A DNA stretch of 64,000 nucleotides from Protula sp. h YS-2021 (Eukaryota > Annelida > Polychaeta > Sabellida > Serpulidae), in NCBI GenBank assembly GCA_949752745.1, contig OX457026.1:34401911-34465910 (forward strand), in the 5' to 3' direction. Positions within the stretch are counted from its first letter, which is position 1. Every line of letters starts with the position of its first letter. The notes under the pieces were generated by a model. It made no database searches, was not told where the DNA came from, and was given only the letters and a program-made list of their open reading frames with translations. The translations under genes and the position numbers were made by a program. Positions 44,218 through 55,510 of this stretch are shown here, in pieces.

Positions 44218-46480
44218 TCGCTGAATAATTTCCTTGATATTTTGCCCTTTTTAAGGAAAAACGTTGTCTGCAATGAAGTGCTAATTTTCCAGCTATCTTT
44301 AGATCGAACTGAGTTAAAAAGGAGATTTAGAACTGAGAAATCATCCTAAAATAGATTGCTTATTATTATCAACATGTGAGATATTGTAGTATATTAATGG
44401 CGATTTATATGCACATTTTTATTGTCTTTTACGTTTCAAATGGAAAAGCCCGGGCTTCAAATCGAAAAAGGCGGACCTCAAATGCAAAAAAAAAAAAACA
44501 AACAAAAAAAAACAAAAAAAACAAAAACAAATTGAGTAGTCAGACAACGAGTAAAGAATTTGCAATTTTGATACGGTTGGAGTATTCAGTTGTGTTCATC
44601 CGAGGTGTACAACGCCAGGCGAAGCGCACTCTTCAGTCTTGTCAATCATTCAGGCATTCGCTATAGCCAGCTGTTCTTGGTCATTTGTTTTTGTCACACC
44701 CTTGTATTTACGAGCGTTGCTGAACGTACTCCTTGTATGTGAGAATTCTTTCCAACACATTGCTTTTTTGTCAAGTTTATTACGAAATTCAGAGCGCCAT
44801 TGTAAAAGAGTTCTGGAATTCTAAATGTATAAAACAATCTAAAGATGTCGGTAATTCCCCAAACCATACATTTGTCAGGCAAAATACACGTTAACGAATG
44901 TATGAGAAAGATCAGCTGAAATTTAAACGAAAACTGCTTCAGCTTAAAAGATTGTTAGGCAGTTTTTATCCGGGTGAATTTTGACCACGGGCGGCGGCTT
45001 TTTCCTGGATGATTTTGTCTGGCGGTTTTTACAAAGGTGGTTGCTGTATGTATATTCGCCCAAAAATCTAAACCTTTATGCTGTAAATTTCATTTTTCTC
45101 GGGGGAAAATATATATTTTACACATTTTAGTTACTAATCATTCGTGCTCTTTTACTTTTACCGTATTTTTCGCGCAGTAGAATTAAATATAAAGTTTGTC
45201 TTTTAAAAACCTTTGCGAACATGCACTTTATCACGGTATTGATTGCTGGCTATCGCATCTTTTCGAACAGATTTATTAACTTTGGTATGCGAAAAAAAAC
45301 AATTGCGGGGGGGGGCGTAAAATTAATGAGTGTCAATAAAAATTCTGTAATTTATTTTCAGAATGATAAAAACCACGTGCAGAAAATAGTATTGACTTGG
45401 ATGACATAAAAATGTGGTTCGCGAAAGGATAAAATATTTCTGGTATATTTATTGTACACAAATACCAAAGCAATACAAAATACCTGCTGTCATAGTTTTT
45501 GTCCTGTCGGATTTTGTCCTTTTACTACTTATCTGGATAAAGCATATAAAGTTTTCAGTTCGAGAAATACGGAAAATCATATATAATAATGATTAGGATT
45601 AAGGAGAACTAAAATAAAAAAGTATAATGTCAAATGCACTTTCCTTCGCAAAAGGGTTTTTTAAGAATACAGTTCCAATGGTGAAAATGAAGAAACGATT
45701 ATTTTTCTTATTACACTCAAATACTCTCAGCTCACATACAAGAGAACAGATAATTCTGTAGTTGTTTTTGGAGTAACTATAAAAAAATCTACTGCTTGTG
45801 AAACGTCTAGTTACATTTTAAAAGCTACAGCTACATTTATGCATTTTCAGTTACATATATCGGAGTATAGTCACACGTGTAAGAATCGGTTTAAAGGTGT
45901 GAAAGTTAGTTACAGAGAGTTACATATGAAAATGTAGTTTATCTTCAAGCCAAGCGCAAATATAAGCACTTGCTCACATACTGACCGCATATGCATCGAA
46001 TCGATTACCGTAAAACAATGAGCATAGGACAAAACATGCGTAAAATTATATGTGAAATTTTATTATCAAGTGTATTTTAAAACATGACAAAAATAATAAA
46101 GCACTATGTTTTTTCTCCTCTCTTTTTCTTTAAAATGTCACTCATAAATGTCATATATACAACTACTCAAATCAAGTTTCAATAAAATTCATTCATAGGC
46201 GTTGGCGGTATCGCGTTCACAACGAAAGGATTTCCGCACGATTCACTGTATTTGGAAGCAAGCGAAACGAAAAGTGTTTCATGTATCAAAATTGACTATT
46301 GAACACAAAACACCACATTTTCGACTATAAATATGGAATTTATAAATTTAAAGACCAGGGATTTTTTTAATTTACCAGTGAGTAGATGTGATTATTTTAA
46401 CATATCATTAAATTACATTAAAATTAGAGGGGGAGTAGCAGAAACCAAGGGCTTCGGTGGGCCACGATGCTACCATAGGT
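44218..46480. other. AT-rich intergenic sequence
   Basis: Contains an A-rich tract (44488-44530) and clustered GTTACATTT / AGTTACA words at 45770-45940. No exon, RNA gene or transposon could be supported. Confidence 0.4.
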
Positions 46481-48100
46481 GGTTCCAGTTAGATTATAGT
46501 TTGCAGTACCTGAAGGTGTATCGCCACTGAGGGAAGACTTTCTGAGTCTGCCCTGGCCATCTGACTGTATTCACTGCCCATATCTCTTGATCCGGACATG
46601 GGGAGATCAATGTGATGAGCTGATCGCCCATTGTATCGGCAAAAAAATTCCAGGGTAGGGGAACCTTATGTTGATTGACACACCAACTACTGAGAAGTAA
46701 TTAGACAAGGCACCAGCGCGTGTGAATGACCTGGTCTGCTCTGGAGGCCTGTCTGGAGAACAGGTCGGCCAACATGTTGACTTTCCCTGCCAGATAACGG
46801 GCCGTGACATTGATCCCACATTGGTGAGATGTAACAATATTTAAAACGTTAGGGTGGACAACTGGGATGGTGTGGTACTTCCTTGCCTGTTTAGATACGC
46901 TATTGCCGTGAAGGTGTTTAGTAACCCATCTTATTCTATGGGTTATCTGCATAACTTGTTTAGGACAATTTAGGCCACCAGGAGCCCCAACCAGTTGATG
47001 TGACACCTGTGGGAAGGAAGAGGTCATTCGCCCCACCACGTTTGGCCTTGGAAACTTGGACTTGGGTACCGTCTTTTCGGTTACCACTAATCAACCCGGG
47101 AGTGATTCCATGCCTTGGATCAATTACCTTTCACCCCTGGGAATCTCTCGTATGCCTTGAGAGATCTTCTGTTGCTGTTCTACTTTACTTAGAATTGGTG
47201 CCAGCACTTTCCCCAAAGCACATTATGTCTTGCTTGGATACTCGTTCGGGCAAAATGACCACAGGACCTACCTGACTGGCTTTCTTGACCGCTTGGGTTG
47301 TCTGGTAATGGGCTGTCTGTATGCATAAATGTGCCCAAAACCAATCGGCTAGGTACTGAAGCACCAACATACCTTAACATACTAATACCCGAGTCCCTAA
47401 TTTTAGCACCTTCCTAACCGTTGAGAATGCATACGAGGCTGTGTACAGGACGAAGCGAAGTGCCAGAAGCCAGTAGCTTTTTGTCCTATCTGGAAACAGG
47501 GATACATCCTGGTGGAGTGGTGGAGGGGGATGTGAAGATAAGCCTCGAAGAGATTTATCGAAGTACCCCACATGGTTGCCTGTAGAGTTTCTCTTCTGAC
47601 GTATGCCATAGCCAGTTGGAACGGTGTCGCATGTAGAAACTCGCTGGGGGACAAGAGATCCATTACCCGCTCCCCTGCTGAAGAATCCCTGTAAGTTTTC
47701 TTATATTTCCTCTATAGTTCCTGGAAGGTTAGGTCTTTCTCCGAGTGCAGTTGATAAACTGTTGTTTGGCATTCAGCGCCATAGAGTGAAAAGGGACGGT
47801 TCGTTTTTCGTCTCTAGGACCCGTTTGAAATGGAGGTTATGATCGTCTTTGAGCCAAAGGATTACTTGCTGCGGGATACCCATCTCTTCTCAAGATCGCC
47901 AGAACTTGCCTAGCCTTCAGTCTATGAACATGGAGGTGCTCCAAGACAGTAAAATTTCCATATTTTCTTTGGCCTTAGTCTTCGTGTGGTACTTCGGTTG
48001 GCTGTGTTGTTGAAGGGTTGAACGTCTGTCTTGCCTCCTTTGGCTGATTTGGCTGGTTTATGGCGGAGGCGGCTGCAAATGGGAGCTGGCTTTGGACTGC
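46481..48100 (-). pseudogene. DIRS retrotransposon relic D (RT/RNase H)
   Basis: On the minus strand, blocks follow the order of the intact RT: AKENMEILLS, RLGKFWRS near 47920, LHIPLHHS near 47520, LLALRF and SYAFSTVRKVLKL near 47420, MLVLQYLADWF near 47360 (first aspartate of the catalytic YLDD replaced), then VTARYLAGKVNMLADLFSRQ near 46800 and a final SPCPDQ/WAVN scrap near 46570. Stops and frame changes separate them. Gag and recombinase are absent. Confidence 0.85.
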
Positions 48101-48344
48101 TCCGGCGCGGTGAGTTGTGTATTCTATGGTATTCTCTGGCGGCTGGCGGAAGGAGGCACTTGATATGTGCGACATCGCTTGAATCAATCTTAATTTGATA
48201 AATCCACTACACAGCGAAAAATTAGAATGAAAGATGGCATACAAAAACTGTAAAAACTACTTGAACAACAGAACCAAGAGTCATTTCCGAACATATTCAC
48301 AGCAGAGCTGCTAGCATAATCAAGTGAGAATTTTGCAAAGTAGA

Positions 48345-49072
48345 AACAACGTTGGATGGACATCGCCCTAGACCTAGGATCAACGTCTGATTTCGGTTAA
48401 TTATGGAAATCGTCTACCGTCCAACCTTGGAGAGGCGTCGATTATTCAACGTTTAATCAATATTGCGAAAAGGTTGCAAATGGAAGTCGGAACAACGCAA
48501 CTCTCTCGACGTTGTATTGACATCAGGAAAGTGATGTTGTACAGGCGTCACCAAAGCGACGATGCATAGATGTAGGAACATTAATAATCTCGAATCACCA
48601 GCTTGACAAAGACAATAATATTGTGGCCACCTCTCCATCACAGAAGCCCCAATCGAGGATAATCCAGTCTGTAGGTTACGTATGAGTAGATTTCTATGAA
48701 TATTTTTCAAAAACAGGCCGGAGAAAAACTTTTAAATTCTCATATTTCGCTTCCTCGTTTTGGTCTATTCTCGGAGTGACCTATCATGGCTGCCATTTCC
48801 AGTAAGCGACAACACAAGAAGGTTGTTTTTTGGTTTTGATTCCAGCTTCTAACAACGCCGATTTTCCTCCGTCCATTATTAAACGTTGCGACAAAGAATT
48901 TGATTAGTATTAGGAGAAAGTTGCCTTTTGATTGAGACCAAATGCAATGTCGAAACAACACTGCTTATCCAACGTCTATTCAAGGTTGTATCAAAGGCAT
49001 TGGTAAGAAGTTAATCTGTGGTCGCAACCAATAACAACCAAAGCACAAAGACCTTGGAATGTTTGCCAGGAA
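48345..49072 (+). mobile_element. Dispersed repeat R2, copy 2
   Basis: Same ordered blocks as 24690-25345: CGACGTTGTATTGACATCAGG, ATTTCTATGAATATTTTTCAA, GGAGTGACCTATCATGGCTGCC, TTATCCAACGTCTATTCAAGG, GGTCGCAACCAATAACAACC. Ends TGGAATGTTTGCCAGG. Confidence 0.75.
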
Positions 49073-50629
49073 GATACATTTATTATGTTGATCAGTATTG
49101 CCAAACTGGCGAATTTGGTCAAAAGATAGCTTATCTCGTAAAAGTTTGAAGTCACGACGATTTGAACCTCATTTTCAACAAATTTCGCACACAATAAGAA
49201 ATGTTAAGTTTTCACTTGACCACTTTCGCAAAATTTGCTAAATTTCCTCGGATAATCGAGATCCCACCCGGATAAAATACCAGAATTTTATGTCCCTCAG
49301 GATCCCCGGTGGTTTTATACGGAATTTTGTGGGATAACGCCGACATAGAGGGATACCTTACTGGGATTGCGATCGGGATCAAACAGGATCCCGCTTGTCT
49401 TTCCTCAATGTTTTAGCCAATTCTGAAGGAAAAATGGTTCATCTAGGAAACGATTTAGATAAGTCATTTGGACCACATTTTTTATTTGCCTATAATATGT
49501 ATAGTTATGAAAGTTAATCCGTACTTTTTAATCTTGATGTGATTTGTGACAAAAATTCGCGTGTCAAAATGCTTCTGTCACTCCTTTTTTTATTATTTAG
49601 AAGACCATATATTATAAAATTTCCCTGCGAAAAAAAACTGTCGTCCAATATTTTCTATTAGTTCAATGATGACAATAATGGATCTCAATGCAAGTCTTTA
49701 CCTTCGATATTGGACACTTGAAGATACCACGTGACGTCACAGTTGTAAATTAAATTAAATTAACGTACTGTACATAAGAAAATGATCAAAATATCGTTAA
49801 TACAGGAATTCATTCACAAATGAAGCGGGTTACTTTCGCTGAAATACAGATACAGATGGTTGATTCAGGACAACGATTCAGGACAGATGGTTGATTCAGG
49901 ACATCGATTTCATCGAGCTTAAAATCCCTTAATTTGTTTTAATATCTTACAGTTCTCATTGAAGATCATACATTTAAGTGCAATCAATATGTCATTCCTG
50001 TAAACAAACATGGTCCCGAATAGCGAAAATAAACTGATTAAATGATTAACAGAAATCATTACAGTTTTTCAATACAATCCCTTTTTTCACCTTTTGTTAA
50101 AACTGATTTTTTTTTCATACAAACGAGCTGTTTTGTTGAATTGAGCCGATGATTGAAATGTATCATCCGACATGTCTCCACTTAATTGAGTTAAATTTAA
50201 TTTCCTGAAAGACGAGAATGAATTAAATGCACCGAAAAGAAAATCATGGTCATCCTGTGTTTACACAACAAACGCCATCCAAACTCACGTGCCATTCCGA
50301 AGGATGACGGCGACGGGGATTGGTTTTAATAATAAGTCAAAATGGGCGTCAACACAAATACCTTACAACTACCATTCGCTGAGTGTGACCATGAATTTCA
50401 CACACTTAAAATCTCTTTAAAATTGTGTTTTTAGCAAAATTATCTATATTGGTTTGTTCCCTTCCAGCTTTTGTAGTTACTGTTTAAATGAATTTGACCA
50501 AAGGAATTCAAGGGCATAATGCACCTGGGTTTTGGACATTACCTCGATCTGTTTAAGGATCACTTTGAACATGTTGTTCATTGTCACATGATATGTTTGT
50601 TTGTATGTTTCACTAGCCCCATATATATA
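49073..50629. other. Intergenic, AT-rich
   Basis: A short direct repeat GATGGTTGATTCAGGACA occurs at about 49856 and 49885. Nothing else was recognised. Confidence 0.4.
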
Positions 50630-50832
50630 CAGTGGAACCTCGGCGTCGGACCACCTCCCTCTTGGGACCACCTCTGAATTTTTTCCGGTCCCGAATGCGC
50701 CCCATAGACTTTAATTAAGAAAACTCCCAATTGGGACCTCCTCGGATCGGGCCACTTCGGGCCGCTTTTTTCGGTCCCGAACCCCAAAAATGCCTGAGAT
50801 CGGACCACTGTCAGTCAGTGGGAAAACCACTG
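50630..50832. mobile_element. Pogo/Tigger-like MITE, copy 1
   Basis: 203 bp, starts CAGTGGAACCTCGGCG and ends GGGAAAACCACTG, with TA on both sides (50628-50629, 50833-50834). CAGTRGAACCTCG is the usual terminus of pogo-type elements. Internal GGACCACCTC / GGGACC / CGGTCCCGAA words match copy 2 in reverse orientation. Confidence 0.85.
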
Positions 50833-51073
50833 TATTTTTGCGGGGCTTCTATGTGGAGGTAACATAAAGGCCTGAAAAAATCATTTCCTAATAAAAGCCC
50901 CCACCTTCCATGCAAGTCTTTTTAGGGGAACAGGACAATTCCCCCTCCCCCCAGTCAATTGCCCCCCAGTCAATTGCCCCCCGACAATTCCCCCGAACAA
51001 TTCCCCCCGTAGGACAATTCCCCCCGAGGACTATTCCCCCCCATCCCCCCATATTCATTTTTAATTTTCTTTG

Positions 51074-51136
<63 letters not shown>

Positions 51137-51437
51137 TATTGCCCTTTAATCTTCTAATTGGAGATCGTGTAATTGTTCTTTCAACATTGTCGCAATTGGC
51201 AATTTAGGGGAACAGGACAATTCCCCCCAGACAATTCCCCCCAGTCAATTGCCCCCCGACAATTCCCGCCCGGACAATTCCCCCCGTAGGACAATTCCCC
51301 CCGAGGACTATTCCCCCCCTTCCCATATTCATTTTTATTTTTCTTTGTATTTCTCTCTCTCTCTCTTTGTTTTTTTTTTTTTTTACAAATTATTGCCCTT
51401 TTATCTTCTTATTGGAGACCGTGTAATTGTTCTTTCA

Positions 51438-51949
51438 GAATCCCGGTCATCTGCCCCCCCCCCGGTCAACTGCCCCCCTGTCATCTGCCCCCCTTTTTTG
51501 CAACCCGGTCGACTGCTCCCCCCCCTCCCTCAAAGTGGAGGGATGGTCTCTTGCCCCCTCCATTAACTATTTTTTCTTGGGTTCTTGGCTTACAAAGACA
51601 CAATAAATATATTTATATTCATTTTATTGAATGCATTGCACCTCGGTAAATTGCAATTCACCAATAGGAAACTAATTGCAATTAGAATTGTAATTAGTTT
51701 ATCAGTCTCTCCTAAGATCAATATTGGTGAATAGATCAATGAAGATCAATTGTTTCAGAGACGAAGTAGACGGGGACATCACGATTGCCTAATTTTTAAA
51801 GAATTTTTTTCCACTAAAAAAAGGAGGGGGGGCAGATGACGACCCCGTCAAATTGCAAGGGGGGGGGGGGGCAGTCGACCGGGTTGCAAAAAGGGGGGGG
51901 GCAGTTGACTGGGGGGGGCAGTTGACCGGGGGGCAGATGACCGTTTACC
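51438..51949. mobile_element. Foldback element FB2, copy A
   Basis: 512 bp, flanked by the 9-bp duplication GTTCTTTCA (51429-51437, 51950-51958); removal restores the FB1 sequence TTCTTTCAACATTGTCGC seen intact at 51179-51192. Arms iterate GTCATCTGCCCCCC and GGTCAACTGCCCCCC and their complements, then TTTTTGCAACCCGGTCGACTG. The core is AT-rich with ATTGCAATTAGAATTGTAAT. No coding frame. Confidence 0.9.
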
Positions 51950-52223
51950 GTTCTTTCAACATTGTCGCAATTGCAATTTACATGCCTTATCCAAACCAAT
52001 GAACTTCAAATTGGCCACCTCAGGGCTAGCAAAAACGAATCAAGGCTGGAAATTCCGGAGCCATTGTTTTTTTACGTGTACATTGGTCGGATCGGCCGCA
52101 ATGTTCGCTGTGCACCTGGTCAAATTATGGGCGGCCACTTGCCCGAGCCACCACCAAATAGTCCGCCACTTAGATAACAGACAGATTGTTGACTTTTGCG
52201 TTGAATTGCATACAACATCAGGT

Positions 52224-52825
52224 TTTAAAGGGAAATGCGGGTATCTCATCTACAATTGACATTTCCTTCATACTTTCACAGTTTAATGCTTTGAGCGTAT
52301 ACATTCAAAAATTGAAAAGAAAAAGGGGGGTCACCGATGTCATAAGAGAAATAAAGACCTGGAAAGGTCGCGTACTTTTACTATAGAAACCATTGGTCAA
52401 ACCCAAAAATTTCAATCAAAATGCAAAAATCACACATAATCACAATTGACAATTGCCTCATTTTTCCCTGTTTGAAGAGCATGTCATACGAAATGTTTTA
52501 AGCAAATAAAAAATATATGTCACCGTATCAATAAGAGAATTATACAATCTTCTTGCCAAATCCCATTGACTCAATGGGTAAATGGTGAAAACAGTGTAAT
52601 ATGATTTAAATGGACAATATATCAACACAGGCCCTTCTAGGAACAAAATATCCATACAGACCATTTCTGGACACGACCCTATTTGTCTTTTAAAAGAACT
52701 TTTCGATTTAGACGGATTTAGTAGTTATTTATACTGTGTAAACATGGATTCAAACTCAGCGATATTCAATGTAATGCGCATTTCGGTCGCTAGATGGCGC
52801 AGAGATACCCGCATTTCCCTTTAAA
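52224..52825. mobile_element. MITE-like element with 24-bp perfect inverted ends
   Basis: 52224-52247 (containing AAAGGGAAATGCGGGTATC) is the exact reverse complement of 52802-52825. The 554 bp between them hold no coding frame. Lies within FB1; whether it is a separate insertion or the FB1 core is open. Confidence 0.6.
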
Positions 52826-53067
52826 TGACAGAAAAGACTCTCGTTCCAGATAGAAGAATTTTGCATTTTTGATTTTAAGGTATTTTACAAATAAAGGAAT
52901 GACATCTGGTTGTTTTATTTTTATTTTGGCATTCAGAGTAAAATAAAAATAAAAATTAAGTTGGGGGGATAGTTCTCGGGGTGAATTGTCCTACGGGGGG
53001 GAATTATTCGGGGGGGGGGAAGAATTGTCGGGGGGGGGGGGTTGTCTGGGGAAATTGTCCTAGACCC

Positions 53068-53395
53068 TCTTTTTAGAACTCCTGTTTACTCGCATGCAGA
53101 CACGGTGCACTTAATCCTTAGATATCAGGCAGCCTCTAGCCTCTATGTTCTGCGTCGTTGCTTAATCCAAATCAAACAGACACTCCCCCTCCCCTCCCCA
53201 CTGCCACCTTTACTCCGGAGTATTACTGGAAATATAACGGGCCGAGTACTGAAACGGGCGGCGTGATGTTGCCCCTCCTTCCCTGCAAGTCTTTTTAGAA
53301 CTCGTGTTTACTCGCAAAGCAGACACGGTGCACTTAATCCTTGGATGTGAACCAAACCCCTAGACACGTTCTGTGTCGTTGCTTCGCACAAGGCA
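53068..53395. repeat. Tandem duplication with FB1 empty site
   Basis: 53068-53175 and 53290-53390 share TCTTTTTAGAACTC(C/G)TGTTTACTCGCA, AGACACGGTGCACTTAATCCTT and TGTTCTG(C/T)GTCGTTGCTT. The second copy has CTGCAAGTCTTTTTAGAAC uninterrupted, matching the two flanks of FB1 joined with a single TCTTTTTAG. Confidence 0.85.
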
Positions 53396-53733
53396 ACCCC
53401 TCCCCGCACTTTACCAGACTTTTTTTAGCTACTGTTCTTGTTGTGTGTTTTTATTTTTTGCGGATATCCGCAGCATGTAGTGCTTTAATAAGAGGTTGTT
53501 TAGAAATTTTCTTCTTTTTTTCAATAAAAACTTATCGACAACCCCCCCCCCCCCATCTAAAAAATAAAAGCCCCGGGGCTCTAATTAGGAAAGTGTTTCC
53601 TGACAGAAGCTCCGGGGCTTCTATTTGGTTTCTAAATGAGCGCCTGAAATTGGGCAGTTTCCAAATAGAAGGCCCTGGGCTTTTTTCAGAAATTCCCGGT
53701 ACTAAGTGTTGTGAATAATGTGCCACACAGATA

Positions 53734-53949
53734 CAGTGATATCCCCTATGCCTCACACTGGTCCGATCTCAGGCATTTTGAGTGCTCGGGACCGAAAAGA
53801 GTGACCCGAAGTGGTCCGTTCCGAGGTGGTCCCAATTGGGAGTTTCCTTAACCATTGAAGTCTATGGAGCGCATTCGGGGCCGAAAAAAATGTGCCCCAT
53901 TTCAGAGGTGGTCCCAATAGGGAGGTGGTCCAATGTCGAGGTTCCGCTG
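53734..53949. mobile_element. Pogo/Tigger-like MITE, copy 2 (inverted relative to copy 1)
   Basis: 216 bp with TA at both sides. The right end read inward is CAGCGGAACCTCGACATTGG; the left end is CAGTGATATCCCC. Shares TGGTCCGATCTCAGGCATTTT and AATTGGGAGTTT with copy 1 in reverse. Together the two MITEs frame the foldback FB1 region. Confidence 0.85.
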
Positions 53950-54072
53950 TATATAAGTAGGCACCCCTCCCCTCCTCCCAGTAAGTACAGTAAGGCAAAA
54001 AAATCTCATGGGTGCCCTAATACCAAAGCATATATCTCTTTGCAAGACATCGTCTTGCCAAGTGTTAAAAAT

Positions 54073-55501
54073 GAATCCCGGACAAAACGGCGACGGCAAA
54101 AACGGAGAAGATCAAAACGGCGACGGCCAAAACGTACAACCCTGGACAAAACGGCTACGAAGATTAATAATTTAATGTTGAAAATCAAAATACAAAGAAT
54201 AGTGTTGTCAGATAAATCAATTCATTTCTACTTGAAGATAAGTATAATTGAACCAATATTTAATTTTTAAGGGCAAAATAAAATGGATAATTTAACACTA
54301 TTTCCTCACATATTCCTAATTGCAATTATACGATAATCCATCGTGTGTGTGTGTGTGAGAGGGGGGGGGGGGGGTAAATAAGTACATTTTGAAAAACAGT
54401 TGTATTTAACGACTGTGTCCACTAATCCGTTATTGCACGTGAATCCACATCAATGAAAGGCAAAATAAATATGCCACTAAAAGGACTTAATTCGGATTAT
54501 CAACAATGAAAGACAATGTTTTAATCGCCTTAATGGGCTAATCCTTATCTGTATTGGTTATGTGAAATGCTGTTATTATATACGAATCCCGGCCATCTGC
54601 CCCCCGGTCAACTGCCCCCTGTCATCTGCCCCCCCCCCTCCCTTTTTGCAACCCGGCCGACTGCTCCCCTCCCCCTTCAAAGTGGAGGGGTAGTCGCTTG
54701 CCCCCTCCATATACTATTTTTTCTTGGGTTCTTGGCTTTCAAAGACACATTAAATAAAATGATATTTATTTTATTGAATGTATTGCACCTCGGCAAATTG
54801 CTATTCACCAATAGGAAAATAATTGCAATTAGAATTGTAATTAGGTCAAGGATCAGTCGCTCCTAAGATCAATATTGGTGAATAGATCAATGAAGATCAT
54901 TTGTTTCAGAGACGAAGTAGACGGGGACATCACAATTGCCTAATTTTTTCCACTGAAAAAAAAGAGGAGGGCAGATGACGACCCCGTCAAATTGCAGGGG
55001 GGGGGGGCGGTCGACCGGGTTGCAAAAAAGGGGGGCAGTTGACTGGTGAGGGGACAGTTGACCGGGGGGGGGGGCAGATGACAGTTTTGCATTATATACG
55101 AATCCACACCAATGAAAGATAAGATTAAATTTTATTTTACCTTAGAAAATAATTCTCAGTTTTACCTGAGAAAAGGTAAGTGAGTAAATCATTCCTTGAG
55201 CAGATTACTGAGACAGTGACTGGTGACAGGAAGCAGGTGGTTAGAGAGGGCAGGAAGGGCACGTTGAGAGAAATGCTGCACTGTGTTCAAATTTATTTAT
55301 CTCTGCTGGTTAAATAAACTGTGTTGGCAACGTTGTTACTTTTTGTTTTTTTTTAATAAGCGTTTGAAAGCATAAACTTAAAAAAAAAATCCGTCGCCGT
55401 TTTGTCCGGGTTTGCACTTGTCGCCGTTTTGGCCGTCGCCGTTTTGGTCTTCTCCGTTATGGCCGTCGCCGTTTTGGCCGTCGCCGTTGTGTCCGGATAC
55501 C
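54073..55501. mobile_element. Foldback element FB4, with nested FB2 copy B
   Basis: Flanked by the 9-bp duplication GTTAAAAAT (54064-54072, 55502-55510). Ends: GAATCCCGGACAAAACGGCG and, read inward from the right, GGTATCCGGACACAACGGCG. The arms iterate AAAACGGCGACGGC with variants (left 54073-54162, right 55388-55501). The core is AT-rich and holds FB2 copy B; without it FB4 is about 913 bp. No coding frame. Confidence 0.9.
54584..55090. mobile_element. Foldback element FB2, copy B
   Basis: 507 bp flanked by ATTATATAC (54575-54583, 55091-55099). Strongly similar to copy A along its whole length: CATCTGCCCCCCGGTCAACT arms, GCAACCCGGCCGACTGCTCC, TTTTTTCTTGGGTTCTTGGC and TTGCAATTAGAATTGTAATT core. 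Inserted in FB4. Confidence 0.9.
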
Positions 55502-55510
55502 GTTAAAAAT

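Larger units (their letters stand above)
50926..53067. mobile_element. Foldback element FB1, with nested elements
   Basis: Flanked by the 9-bp duplication TCTTTTTAG (50917-50925 and 53068-53076). Ends: GGGAACAGGACAATTCCCC on the left and, read inward, GGGTCTAGGACAATTTCCCC on the right. The left arm repeats variants of ACAATTCCCCCC, AGTCAATTGCCCCCC and GGACTATTCCCCCC, and is itself present twice in tandem (from 50926 and from 51208, period 282). The right arm (52960-53067) has the complementary words. Inside are FB2 copy A (51438-51949) and a MITE (52224-52825). No transposase. Confidence 0.88.

Noticed and set aside
50926..51560. Regularly spaced C-rich words that look like a CRISPR array
   Set aside because: Spacing and words vary, the arms have inverted partners and 9-bp target duplications; this is a foldback transposon in a eukaryotic genome.
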